A stretch of 64,000 nucleotides of DNA from Murinocardiopsis flavida (lineage in GTDB: Bacteria; Actinomycetota; Actinomycetes; Streptosporangiales; Streptosporangiaceae), in contig NZ_PYGA01000008.1 of assembly GCF_003014485.1 (NCBI RefSeq), positions 1-64,000 on the forward strand, read 5' to 3'. Position numbers and translations under genes: made by a program. This document shows positions 17,718 to 26,564 of the stretch, one piece after another. Each line of letters opens with the position of its first letter. Positions within the stretch are counted from its first letter, which is position 1. Under the pieces are notes generated by a model. That model made no database searches and was not told the DNA's origin. It worked only from the letters and a program-made list of their open reading frames with translations.

Positions 17718-20149
17718 CCAGACACCGACTGGCCGACACCGTTGAGTCCCCTGAGCGGCCTGAGCCGCCTGAGCCACCGGCCCCGCCCCCGCGGCGGCCG
17801 AACACCCTGTCCCGGCGCCTGCGGCGCGGGGTGCTCCTCGCGGTGATGATGCTGGGCTTCCTGCTCGTCCCGATGGGATCCAGCTACGCGGCCACCGTCC
17901 CCGGCTGCGAGGGCGAACCGGCACCCCTCCCCGAGGCTGCGGGCAGCGGCGCCGACGGGCTGCTGGTGCCACCGCAGTCGGCCGCCTCGACCGCGGCATC
18001 GCCCGACAACCTGCCGCCCGATTCGAGCCTTTACGGGCAGTACGGGACCTCCGGGCAGCAATGGCACGTCATCCGGGAGTCGTGCGTCGACAAGCTGGGA
18101 ACAAGCGCCGTAGCGACCCTGAGCAACACGGCGTGGGACCTCTCGAAGACCATCAACCAGTCGACCATCACGGTCTACCAGGCGGCGACGTCCGACGGGC
18201 TCCTCGACAATTTCAACCGCCTCGTCGAGAACGTGATCAACGAGCTCCGCGGGGGGATCTGGCAGCCACTCCTGCCGACGGTGGTCATCCTCGGCGCGAT
18301 CTGGCTCGGCTGGTTCGGCCTGGTCCGAAAGCGCGTCACCCTCACGGTCGAAAGCTCCGTGTGGATGGTGCTCGCCATGACGCTCGGCATCTGGATCCTC
18401 GTCAATCCCGGGCAGATCCTCGGCTACGCGAGCACTGCTGTGAATTCCGGTGGCCAACTGGTCAATTCCGCCGTCTCGAAGATCTCCGTCCCGGGTGTTT
18501 CGGACAACTGCCCGACCGGGGCTCCCGGGATCGAGAAGGCGGCGTGGGAGAGCGACAGCGAGTTCGCCGTCAGGAAGAACTCCCAGATGCTGTGGTCCGG
18601 GCTCGTGTGCCGACCGTGGATGGCAGGGGAGTTCGGGACCGGCCCCGTGGCCGACATCGCCGCCGAGCAGCACGGCGTCGCCCTGCTGGGTGCCCAGGGC
18701 GTGAGCAGGGTGGAACTCCAAGAGGTCGCGGACGGCGACGTCGACTCGGAGGACCTGTACAAGCAGAAGCAGGACGACTACGAAGAGATCGCGGCCGACA
18801 TCGAGAACACCTATCCAGAGGTCTATCCGCTGTTCGACGGATCGCAGCAGGGGAGCCGGCTGGGCGTCGCCACGCTCGCCCTCTTCGCCTCGGTGTTCGC
18901 GGGCGGGCTGATCCTGGCGGGGGCGGTCGCTCTGATCGTTCTCAAGATCGGTTTCCTGCTGCTGCTGCTCCTGTCGCCCATATTCCTGCTGATCGGCATC
19001 CATCCGGGGTATGGGCGGACGGTGCTCCTGCGGTGGCTGGAGATGATGATCGGCCTGCTGCTCAAGCAGATCTTCGTCGTCCTCCTCATCTCCCTCTTGG
19101 TGATGTGCTACGGGCTCGTCATGGCGTCCGGTCTCGGCTGGGGGCTGCAAATGATCCTGCTGGCGCTCTTCACCGTTGCGTTGTTCATCTACCGGAAGCC
19201 GTTCGCTCACCTCTTCGCGTCCGTGAATGCGAACACCTTCACGTCGCGCATGGTCAATGACGCTATGACCAGCAATGTTCTCGGGAAGAGCGCAAACGTG
19301 CTGCCCCCGGTCGCGTATATGCGCGCGCAGCGCTGGGGGCTGCGGCGCGCCCCGCAGCTCGCGACAGCGGCCGGTGGAGTGCCCGCCGGCGGTGGTGGAG
19401 TCGACCCCGGTGAAACTGCGCCGGGGATGTCGGGAGCGGCCGCGCCCGACACCGGCGAGCACGAGGGCGCATCGGTCCGGGGCGAGACGGGCCGGGTGCG
19501 CGGCAGGGCGGGCTACGGCCCGGTGCAGTCGAAGACCGCGCCGCCGCCGTTGCGACTCGGGCAGGCGGCGTCGGCCGCCCCGGAGCGGCCGCAAGGCGCC
19601 CCGACCCCGCGCAGTTCCGCGCAGGCGCCACGGCTCGGCGAGTCGATGGCGGCGAGTGGTGGACTCGGCGGCCGGTCCGCTGCCGCCCCGGCCCGGGGAG
19701 CGATACCGCCGCGGCCTGCTGGGGGGTACACCGGCGTGGGGGACACCGGGTGGTCGTCGGTGTTCGGGGCCACGGGCCGCGGCCCGCAACCCGCATCGGG
19801 CGGGGGCGGCAATTCCTCCGGGGGCGGTCCTGCCGACGAATCGCGGCCCGCGCCGAGTACCGGCCGGGGCATCTTCAATGGGCGGTCGGAGACGCCACCG
19901 CAGGGGAACACCATCCCGAAGGGCTCCCGATGGGGCGGCGCACCTCAGCGCCGCGACAGGCCCGCACCTCCGCCGCGCGCACCCCGACCCGCGCCGACAG
20001 GCCGCATGGAGAAGGCGGGGAACTGGTTCAAATCCGAAGGCGGCAGCCGCAAGGACCAGCCGATGAGCCCCTTCTGGACCGAGAACGGCGGCCAGCAGCG
20101 CCGGAACGGCAGGCGCGACATCCCATTCTGGCTCAGAGACGAGGACTGA
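17714..20149 (+). CDS. VirB6/TrbL-like polytopic membrane protein
   Basis: The 811-aa product has a cytoplasmic N-terminus, a first helix or signal (GVLLAVMMLGFLLVPMG), an extracytoplasmic segment of about 130 residues with paired cysteines, two helices (LPTVVILGAIWLGWFGL, VWMVLAMTLGIWILVNP), a loop of about 160 residues, then a cluster of four helices (GVATLALFASVFAGGLILAG to LLALFTVALFIYR). A Pro/Gly/Arg-rich disordered tail of about 260 residues follows. This is the topology of VirB6/TrbL channel subunits in Gram-positive systems. The ATG overlaps the VirB4 stop and follows aggag. The tail contains TGEHE, also present in the linker motif of the fusion ATPase. Role: inner membrane channel (inference). 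Confidence 0.78.
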   Translation: MTRHRLADTVESPERPEPPEPPAPPPRRPNTLSRRLRRGVLLAVMMLGFLLVPMGSSYAATVPGCEGEPAPLPEAAGSGADGLLVPPQSAASTAASPDNLPPDSSLYGQYGTSGQQWHVIRESCVDKLGTSAVATLSNTAWDLSKTINQSTITVYQAATSDGLLDNFNRLVENVINELRGGIWQPLLPTVVILGAIWLGWFGLVRKRVTLTVESSVWMVLAMTLGIWILVNPGQILGYASTAVNSGGQLVNSAVSKISVPGVSDNCPTGAPGIEKAAWESDSEFAVRKNSQMLWSGLVCRPWMAGEFGTGPVADIAAEQHGVALLGAQGVSRVELQEVADGDVDSEDLYKQKQDDYEEIAADIENTYPEVYPLFDGSQQGSRLGVATLALFASVFAGGLILAGAVALIVLKIGFLLLLLLSPIFLLIGIHPGYGRTVLLRWLEMMIGLLLKQIFVVLLISLLVMCYGLVMASGLGWGLQMILLALFTVALFIYRKPFAHLFASVNANTFTSRMVNDAMTSNVLGKSANVLPPVAYMRAQRWGLRRAPQLATAAGGVPAGGGGVDPGETAPGMSGAAAPDTGEHEGASVRGETGRVRGRAGYGPVQSKTAPPPLRLGQAASAAPERPQGAPTPRSSAQAPRLGESMAASGGLGGRSAAAPARGAIPPRPAGGYTGVGDTGWSSVFGATGRGPQPASGGGGNSSGGGPADESRPAPSTGRGIFNGRSETPPQGNTIPKGSRWGGAPQRRDRPAPPPRAPRPAPTGRMEKAGNWFKSEGGSRKDQPMSPFWTENGGQQRRNGRRDIPFWLRDED

Positions 20150-20224
20150 CCCCGAATTCCCGACCAGCACCCGCACCCTGTTCCACCGAGGCAGCACCTC
20201 CGATCAGAATAGGCACCCCCTGAC

Positions 20225-20860
20225 ATGCCAAAACCCCTCTCGGATACGGCCCAGCGACTGGTGTTCGGCACACTGGTCGTGGCGCTGGTCGCCTTCGGTA
20301 TCTATCTGAGCCTTGGGGGATTCAACGGCGGCGGCCCGGGGGATGGTGCCGGCCAGGATCGCGAGTCGGCGGGAGGCGGCGCGGGCGCGGCGTCGCCGAG
20401 TCCGATTCCCACGGCCGACACCGAGGACATGAAGGTGCTCGATTGGTTGCCGTTCGAGGAATCCGAACTGAAGTCGGCGGCTGCCGTCGCCCAGGAATTC
20501 GCGTCAGCATACGGAACCATCGACTACCAGACACCGAAAGAGGACTACCAGTCGAAACTGGAGTCGCTTGCCGCCAAGGACTACGCCAAGACCCTCGCCA
20601 GGAGCTCGGGAGCATCGGCGCTCTGGGGGGAGAAGGCGAAGGAGAAGACCGTCTCCGAGGGCCGGGCGGACGTCCGGTCCATTCGCAGCTTCGACGACAA
20701 GTCGGTCGTCTTCGTCGTGAAAGCGCAGTCCATAAGTGCGAGCGAAAGTGGAGAGACCGAGGAACTCGGCGATTTCGCGGTGACCGTCATCGACGAGGGC
20801 GGCCAGTGGAAGGTCTACGACTTCCAACCCGCTGATGCGGCGAATCTGGGAGATGGCTGA
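20225..20860 (+). CDS. Membrane-anchored protein with NTF2/VirB8-like extracytoplasmic domain
   Basis: The 211-aa product has one N-terminal membrane helix (LVFGTLVVALVAFGIYLSL), a Gly/Ser-rich linker of about 40 residues, and a folded C-terminal domain from about residue 70 (LKSAAAVAQEFASAYGTIDY to WKVYDFQPA) with the alternating helix and strand pattern of NTF2-like VirB8 domains. It differs from the first TcpC-like gene in having a single such domain. The ribosome site is weak. It is part of the same operon; its TGA gives a TGATG overlap with a nine-codon frame ending 10 nt before the next gene. No exact family was recognised. GC falls in this gene compared with those upstream. Confidence 0.7.
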   Translation: MPKPLSDTAQRLVFGTLVVALVAFGIYLSLGGFNGGGPGDGAGQDRESAGGGAGAASPSPIPTADTEDMKVLDWLPFEESELKSAAAVAQEFASAYGTIDYQTPKEDYQSKLESLAAKDYAKTLARSSGASALWGEKAKEKTVSEGRADVRSIRSFDDKSVVFVVKAQSISASESGETEELGDFAVTVIDEGGQWKVYDFQPADAANLGDG

Positions 20861-20889
20861 TGTGCGCTGACCTGTGCGGCATGGGTTGA
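20860..20889 (+). CDS. Candidate 9-aa mini-ORF
   Basis: ATG overlaps the previous stop as TGATG; the peptide is MCADLCGMG and ends 10 nt before the next ATG. The only support is the overlap geometry, which recurs across this operon. Confidence 0.2.
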   Translation: MCADLCGMG

Positions 20890-20899
20890 GGGGTGTTCA

Positions 20900-22060
20900 A
20901 TGATCCGCCGCTTCGCACGCCCCGAACCATCCGATTCGGGCTCGTGTGCCACCCGGCTGGCCATCGCGGTAGGACTCTTCATGGTGGCAGTTGTCGCGTT
21001 GGCGGTACTGATCGTGCCGATGGCGTCGATGAACCAGGGGATCGGCTCGCTTGCGGCCGGCGGCTTGAAGTGCACCTCGGACGAAGCGGCCGAACAGGCC
21101 GACACCAGTGGGTACGCCGAGGACTCGATTCCCGAGAACTACCTCAAGATCTACCGGAAGGTCGGCAAGGACAAGGGCATCCCTTGGAACGTGCTCGCGG
21201 GAGTCGGCCAGGTCGAGAGCAAGCACGGCCGGTGGGACGGCCCGGGAATCACCGAAAAGCATAATGACTGGGGCGCAGCTGGGCCGATGCAGTTTGGCGT
21301 GAAAGACGGATACCCGGCCGGAAACAGTTGGGGCGGCGATCCCGTCATGCCCGTCGACAAGCGGCCGGAAAAAGGGTACGGGCAGGATGGTAACAAGGAT
21401 GGGGTCGTGGACGTATACGACCCCGAGGATGCCATTCCCGCCTCCGCTGACTATCTGATCGCCCATGGCGCAAAGGATGATATGCGCAAGGCGATATTCG
21501 GTTATAACCATGCATGGTGGTATGTCGACGACGTTCTCGGGTGGGCGAAGAAGTACGCTGATGGCGATTTCTCGACGGGTACATCGATCGAGGTCGCTGT
21601 GAACTGCGAGATCGATAGCCAGGGAGAGAGGATCGGGAAGGCTCCCGACGATGCGACCCAGGCCGTAGTCGATTGGGCTTTGGAGCAGCGAGGGAAGCCG
21701 TATATCTGGGGCGGAACCGGGCCATCGGGCTTTGACTGCTCGGGACTGCTGATGAAGGCGTATTCAAGCATCGGCGTGACGATTCCCAGGGTCTCCCAGG
21801 ACCAGTGGAATTTCGGACCACGGGTGAAGAAGGGCGACGAACAGCCAGGTGACCTGGTCTTCTTTGACGTGCAGAGGGCGGGTGAACCTCCCGGCCCCGG
21901 TCACGTCGGCATGGTCGTCGGCGACGGTCTGATGGTAGAGGCGTGGTGTACCGACTGCGGACCGATTGCCACACGGAAGTACGACGATCCGAGCCGGTCC
22001 GCCATCATGGGATTCACGCGCCCACTGGAGGATGAGAGCGCCAAGGCGAGTCTTGACTGA
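20900..22060 (+). CDS. Bifunctional cell-wall hydrolase: SLT transglycosylase plus NlpC/P60 peptidase (VirB1-like)
   Basis: Predicted to open peptidoglycan for the secretion-like machine. The 386-aa product has one N-terminal membrane anchor (LAIAVGLFMVAVVALAVLIV), a soluble lytic transglycosylase-like domain (about 75-225) with the catalytic Glu in GVGQVESKHG, and a C-terminal NlpC/P60 domain (about 255-380) with catalytic Cys in GFDCSGLLMKAY and His in PGHVGMVVGDG. Two-domain SLT-NlpC/P60 hydrolases are standard parts of Gram-positive T4SS (CwlT/TcpG/Orf14 type). The stop shares a base with the next start (TGATG at 22058). Codon use is less GC-biased than upstream genes. Confidence 0.88.
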   Translation: MIRRFARPEPSDSGSCATRLAIAVGLFMVAVVALAVLIVPMASMNQGIGSLAAGGLKCTSDEAAEQADTSGYAEDSIPENYLKIYRKVGKDKGIPWNVLAGVGQVESKHGRWDGPGITEKHNDWGAAGPMQFGVKDGYPAGNSWGGDPVMPVDKRPEKGYGQDGNKDGVVDVYDPEDAIPASADYLIAHGAKDDMRKAIFGYNHAWWYVDDVLGWAKKYADGDFSTGTSIEVAVNCEIDSQGERIGKAPDDATQAVVDWALEQRGKPYIWGGTGPSGFDCSGLLMKAYSSIGVTIPRVSQDQWNFGPRVKKGDEQPGDLVFFDVQRAGEPPGPGHVGMVVGDGLMVEAWCTDCGPIATRKYDDPSRSAIMGFTRPLEDESAKASLD

Positions 22061-22839
22061 TGAGGAGCAGGATGGAGAATAGCGAAGAACGGGCTACGGA
22101 AAGACGCGGCCTGCATGGCAAAAGGGCGTTCTTCGTCGTTCTCGGTTCCGGGATTCTTGCCGCATTGCTGGTTTTCGGGGTGCTTGTTGGAATTGTTCGT
22201 ACCTTGGGGTCGGCCGTCGCCGGTCCTCCGGTTGCGGGGCAGGGCAGCAAGGGAGTCGCGCCAGAACGAGGGCCAGTCAAAGAGATGAAGGTCGGCGCAC
22301 TGGATCTTTGTCAAGCCCTAGAGCAAGAAGGTCTTCAAGGGGATCTGCCAGAGCGCAAGGATGACGGCAGCCACTACATTGACACGGCCTCTAGAGGCGG
22401 ACCTGACGAAGATTCCAACCGAACCGTGAGTGACCGGTGTGAATGGGTCATAGAACCCGAGTACAATCGGACCCTTACCGTGGAGTTGACGTACAAGGCA
22501 TTTGTTTCCGGCGGTGAAGAGGGTTCGATTGGTTCGCAGGCCGATCGGCATCTGCGTCAAGGAATTTCCAAGCTGGAATCAGAGTTTCCGGAAGGGTCGC
22601 GCCCGAGGGCCCTGGAGGGGTTCGGTGAGGAGTCGGCCTATATTTTTGGCGAAACATCGTCCGGGGAGCGAAAGTTCGTCGCTGCGGGTCGTGAGAAGAG
22701 CGGTGTTCTGTTCTTGAGCTTTGCAGAGATCAAGCAGAGTAAAATGGCCGACGATGAACTGAATAATGAACTAAAAGGGAAAGCCATGGGTGCGGAACCT
22801 CGGCTGTTCGAAAGATTTGACCGGCTGCTCCCGGATTAG
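22060..22839 (+). CDS. Membrane-anchored protein of unknown function, last gene of the T4SS-like operon
   Basis: The 259-aa product has a short charged N-terminus, one membrane helix (AFFVVLGSGILAALLVFGVLVGIV) and an extracytoplasmic domain with two cysteines (DLCQALEQEG and SDRCEWVIEP), a pattern seen in DUF3558-like secreted proteins of actinobacteria; that link is tentative. Either the ATG at 22060 (TGATG overlap) or the ATG at 22072 (preceded by gaggag) may be used. GC is clearly lower here and codon choice is relaxed (gaa, ttt, att), unlike the first genes of the operon, which suggests faster divergence or a separate origin. It converges on the kinase pair. Confidence 0.65.
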   Translation: MRSRMENSEERATERRGLHGKRAFFVVLGSGILAALLVFGVLVGIVRTLGSAVAGPPVAGQGSKGVAPERGPVKEMKVGALDLCQALEQEGLQGDLPERKDDGSHYIDTASRGGPDEDSNRTVSDRCEWVIEPEYNRTLTVELTYKAFVSGGEEGSIGSQADRHLRQGISKLESEFPEGSRPRALEGFGEESAYIFGETSSGERKFVAAGREKSGVLFLSFAEIKQSKMADDELNNELKGKAMGAEPRLFERFDRLLPD

Positions 22840-22908
22840 CCACTACTTGTTCGTTGTCGAGAACCTCCTGGTTTCCGGCCGGTGGGGAGACCGGAGTTCC
22901 AGTGCCCT

Positions 22909-24459
22909 CTAGGTGCAGTCGTGGTAGTCGAGGGAGAAGTCACCTCCAACTTCGAAGCAGAAGCTGACTGGGGGGTTTCCCAGTTCTCCTTCCTTGTAGG
23001 ATCCTCCGGTGAAAGTGATCAGCCCGGACTCTTCGGTCGTCGGGTAGATCAGATCGAAGTTCCTGGTAGGGGAAAATCCTTCGGCGGTGAGGGGTTCCGG
23101 GTTCGACGGTGGGATGTGACCCCCTCCAATCTTCCGCAGGGTCAACTGGTCGGAATTGATCTGTGGCGAGGCGCTCCAGAATGCAACCTCCGCGGAAAAA
23201 CGGAGGCCGTCGTTCAGTTCTTCGACGGACTTGACGGTCACCGTGTAACCCGTTCGCTCGCCGGAGTTCGCCTCGATAGTGGGCAAACCCTTTTTTAGCT
23301 GGACCCGGGAGTAGTCGGAACCGTTGACCGCCTCGGCAACCGCTTCCGGTGGCAGCGATCGCGACGGCTCGGGAGCCGTTGACGTCGACGCATTGCGGCC
23401 GACTCCGCTGTTGCCCCCATTCTCTTTCGACCAAGGGGCCGTTCCAAGGGCTGTTGGAACTCCCAGGCCGCCGGCTGTCAGCAACGCGGCTGCGACGGGT
23501 GCACCGACCATGAGGAGTCGACGGTGTCGCGGCGGCGCCGGAGGGGCGGGTGGACTCGTCGGGAGTCCGCGCCAGTGCCGATCGAGCAGTTCCGCGAGCA
23601 GGGCCCCGCTCGGTTCCGAGTCGGCGCGGTCACCGGACCACAGCCTGTGTACCATCGGCAACAGGGCGTCGATTGCCGGTCGCTCTGGGGGGTTCTTCGC
23701 CATCGCGGCGGCAATGACCGCTGCCAACTGCTCCGGCACGCCGAGGAGGTCCGGTGGGTCCTCTATCGTCCGAAACGCCAGCACATTCGCGGCACCGAAG
23801 CCGAACGGGTTGCGGCCCGTTGCAGCGAATGCGATGAGTCCGCCCAACGCGAAGACGTCGGAGCGGCTCGTTGCCGGATGCCCTTCGTACTGTTCGGGAC
23901 TGATCCAACCAGGCGTGCCGACTACGCCGCCGGTCGCGGTTAGCCCGGTGTCCTCCGCGGCGCGCGCGATTCCGAAGTCGAGAACCTTGGGCCCGTCCGC
24001 TGAGAGGATGACGTTGCCGGGTTTGAGGTCGCGATGCGCGATTCCGGCGTCATGGATATCGAGCAGAGCCTCCGCGACTCCGGCCGCCAGCGCCAATAGC
24101 AGTCCGGGCGGAAGCGGGCCCGCCTCTTGGACGTGCCGTTGCAGCGTGGAGCCTGCGACGAACTCGGTCGCCAGCCAGGGCGTCGCGCCGTCGGGATCCG
24201 CGGAGATGAAGCTCGGAACGCTGGTACTGCGCACGCGTTGCAGAAGGTGGACTTCGCGTGCGAATCGCGCGCGGAACCCCGGTTCGGCCACGTGTTCGCC
24301 GTGGATCATCTTCACCGCGATGTAGCCGCCGGCACTTCCTCTGGCGGCGTAGACGGTACCCATACCGCCCGCCCCGATCCGCCCGACGAGACGGTGTGGG
24401 CCGAGGCGCTTGGGGTCCTCCGGAGTGAGAGCGGCCATGCGCACACGATCGGCGGTCAT
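22909..24459 (-). CDS. Receptor-like serine/threonine protein kinase (first of a tandem pair)
   Basis: The 516-aa product has an N-terminal Hanks kinase domain (about 18-270): glycine loop GRIGAGGMGTVY, catalytic Lys in IAVKMIHGEH, HRDLKPGN, DFGIAR, activation-loop TPGWISPEQY, so it should be active. A Pro-rich juxtamembrane linker, one membrane helix (LLMVGAPVAAALLTAGGLGV) and an extracellular domain of about 160 residues follow, with two late cysteines (SFCFEVGG and DYHDC). No PASTA repeats. The ATG immediately follows the TAG of the upstream kinase gene with ggag 4 nt before it, so the two are co-translated. Its kinase domain is closely similar to the upstream paralogue, whereas the sensor is diverged. 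Confidence 0.9.
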   Translation of the reverse strand: MTADRVRMAALTPEDPKRLGPHRLVGRIGAGGMGTVYAARGSAGGYIAVKMIHGEHVAEPGFRARFAREVHLLQRVRSTSVPSFISADPDGATPWLATEFVAGSTLQRHVQEAGPLPPGLLLALAAGVAEALLDIHDAGIAHRDLKPGNVILSADGPKVLDFGIARAAEDTGLTATGGVVGTPGWISPEQYEGHPATSRSDVFALGGLIAFAATGRNPFGFGAANVLAFRTIEDPPDLLGVPEQLAAVIAAAMAKNPPERPAIDALLPMVHRLWSGDRADSEPSGALLAELLDRHWRGLPTSPPAPPAPPRHRRLLMVGAPVAAALLTAGGLGVPTALGTAPWSKENGGNSGVGRNASTSTAPEPSRSLPPEAVAEAVNGSDYSRVQLKKGLPTIEANSGERTGYTVTVKSVEELNDGLRFSAEVAFWSASPQINSDQLTLRKIGGGHIPPSNPEPLTAEGFSPTRNFDLIYPTTEESGLITFTGGSYKEGELGNPPVSFCFEVGGDFSLDYHDCT

Positions 24460-26328
24460 CTAGCTCCAGTTCTCTGGCAGCGTGCAGGCATGGCGGAGCG
24501 TGTCGACGGCCTGCCCGGCGAACTCTGTGTCAGTGGTGCTGTAGCACGCATAGGAATCGTCGGCCTTGAAATCGTCCGCGGGGAATGCCCACAACTCCGC
24601 CGGATCCGGAGCCCACGTCACCGCGCCTCGGGAGGGGATCCCCTCGAACGGGACGCGGATCTGCTGCTCGTTGTCCTCGGGCGTGAGTGTCGCCAGCACC
24701 TCGGACTCGCTTGGGGTGTGTGTGCTCACCTTGGCGCCGTCGCCTTCCTCCGCATCGGCGATCTCCACTTCGAAGTCGTCACTGTGCAGCGTGAACGAGC
24801 CGACCTCGCGGTCGTATCCGGCGTCGAAAACGAGATCGGTGGTCGACCCGCTCTGCTCGGCCCCTTTGAGGACGAGCGTGACCTCGTTGTGCAGAGGCCC
24901 GACGCGCCAGTCGTCCTTGGTGCCGACACGTGTGGTGACAGTGAGGACGATGGTGTCGGCGTGTGGGTTGCTGTAGACGGTCGACGCGCTCACGGCGTTC
25001 AAGTGGCGCTTCTCGTTGGGGTCTCCGCCGATGAGGTTGGCCCCGCCGCGTGTTGGTTGCGGTTGCGGCGTGCCCTTGGCGGTGCCCTGGTCGCCTTGGG
25101 TGCTGCCCGTTGCGGGGGCGTTCTGTCCGCTGGGTGGGCCGGTGGCGCTCGGGGCGGACGGACCGAGGCGTTCGCCGAGGTCGCCGATGAACCACGCCGT
25201 GGCGCCGACGGCCAGTGCCGTCGCGATCGCACCCGAGGTCATGGCGATGCGGCGGTGCCTCCAATGGGTGCTGGCAGCGGAGAGGCGGGCGAGCGACGCC
25301 CACTGGGATGAGCGGTCGGTCGCCGTTGTGTCGTCGGAGGGGATACCGGTCCACTGGGTGCCGAGCAGACCGGGAAGGCTGTCCGCGGCTTCTGCGGCTT
25401 CTGCGGTAGGTGCGGTCGCGGCGGCCGGCCGCCCGGTGCGCGGTTCGGCCCCTGTCCACAGGCGGGTGACCTCGGTCAGTGCTTCGGCGGACGTCGGTCG
25501 CTGCGCCGGGTCCTTCGACAGCGCGGCGTGGACGAGGGGCAGCAGGATCTCCGGCGTCCCTTCGGTGTCCGCCGGGTCCTCCATCGTGCGGAACGCGAGG
25601 ATCGCGGCCTCGCCGGTGCCGAACGGGTTGCGTCCCGTCGCGGAGAAGGACACCAGCCCGCCCCAGCCGAACATGTCGGCCTCGGCGGCGACCGTCGCCT
25701 CCTGGTACTGCTCCGGTGCGAGCCACCCCGCGGTGCCGAAGAGGCCGCCCGACCGCGTGATGGCGCTCTCCTCGATCGCGCGGGCGATGCCGAAGTCGAG
25801 GACCTTGGGGCCGTCGGGCGCGAGGATGATGTTGCCGGGTTTGAGGTCGCGGTGCACGATCCCGAGCCTGTGGATGGCTTGGAGCGCTTCTGCGATTCCG
25901 GCGGCCAGCCCCATGAGCATGGAGTCGGTGAGCGGGCCGTGCGCGCGCACGTGCCGGCGCAGAGTCGGGCCGGGGATGTACTCGGTCGCCAGCCATGGGC
26001 GGTCGGATTCGGTGTCGGCGCTGCGGAACTCGGGGGTGCAGTGGCTGCGGACCCGCCCGATGAGGTCCACCTCCCGGCGGAACCGCGCCCGGAACTCGGG
26101 GTCGGCGGCGTACTCGCGGTGCACCATCTTGAGGGCGGCCGGGTGGCCGTCCGCGTCGATCGCGGCGAACACCGTGCCCATGCCGCCCGCCCCGAGTCGG
26201 CCGGCGATCCGGTACGGGCCGATCCGGGTCGGATCGGTGGGAGCCGGCGGTGTGAGACCGGCTTTGGAGAACGGGTCGTCGGGGCCGTGGGTGGACGACG
26301 TCGGCACGGGACCGGTGTGTGGGGGCAC
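24460..26328 (-). CDS. Receptor-like serine/threonine protein kinase (second of a tandem pair)
   Basis: The 622-aa product has a kinase domain (about 35-290) with GRLGAGGMGTVF, Lys in AALKMVHREY, HRDLKPGNIIL, DFGIARAIEE and GTAGWLAPEQY, all catalytic residues present. A juxtamembrane linker of about 80 residues leads to a membrane helix (IAMTSGAIATALAVGATAWF), a Ser/Gly/Pro-rich stalk and an extracellular beta-rich domain of about 180 residues ending in a Cys pair region (DSYACYSTTD, RHACTLPENWS). GTG start; no clear ribosome site. It is a paralogue of the adjacent kinase, arising by local duplication. The convergent T4SS-like operon is a plausible but unproven target. Confidence 0.9.
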   Translation of the reverse strand: MPPHTGPVPTSSTHGPDDPFSKAGLTPPAPTDPTRIGPYRIAGRLGAGGMGTVFAAIDADGHPAALKMVHREYAADPEFRARFRREVDLIGRVRSHCTPEFRSADTESDRPWLATEYIPGPTLRRHVRAHGPLTDSMLMGLAAGIAEALQAIHRLGIVHRDLKPGNIILAPDGPKVLDFGIARAIEESAITRSGGLFGTAGWLAPEQYQEATVAAEADMFGWGGLVSFSATGRNPFGTGEAAILAFRTMEDPADTEGTPEILLPLVHAALSKDPAQRPTSAEALTEVTRLWTGAEPRTGRPAAATAPTAEAAEAADSLPGLLGTQWTGIPSDDTTATDRSSQWASLARLSAASTHWRHRRIAMTSGAIATALAVGATAWFIGDLGERLGPSAPSATGPPSGQNAPATGSTQGDQGTAKGTPQPQPTRGGANLIGGDPNEKRHLNAVSASTVYSNPHADTIVLTVTTRVGTKDDWRVGPLHNEVTLVLKGAEQSGSTTDLVFDAGYDREVGSFTLHSDDFEVEIADAEEGDGAKVSTHTPSESEVLATLTPEDNEQQIRVPFEGIPSRGAVTWAPDPAELWAFPADDFKADDSYACYSTTDTEFAGQAVDTLRHACTLPENWS

Positions 26329-26564
26329 GGGCGGATCCGGATGGGTTGGGGGGCCCGTCGGCGGGGAGCCGGCGGCGGGGGACTGCCGTCCAGAGATCCT
26401 ACGCGTCCGCGCGCCGACGGTCGGCGCCGTTGGGGCCTCGGGTTACCGCACCGGAGTCGTGCGCACAGGCATGGCAGAGGGGCTTTGCGCTGATCTGCCG
26501 ATGCGCCGATGCACCGGATGCTTGTGTGGTGGCACCGGCCGCCGCAAGAGCGGGCTCAGTGGGC

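Noticed and set aside
15600-17999. Long minus-strand frame opposite VirB4 and other antisense frames (for example opposite recD2, typA and sdh genes)
   Set aside because: Products lack any family motif and only reflect the GC bias of the real genes; no ribosome sites.
9242-26328. Integrative conjugative element
   Set aside because: No integrase, relaxase, coupling protein, tRNA target or flanking direct repeats were found; flanks are housekeeping or accessory genes.
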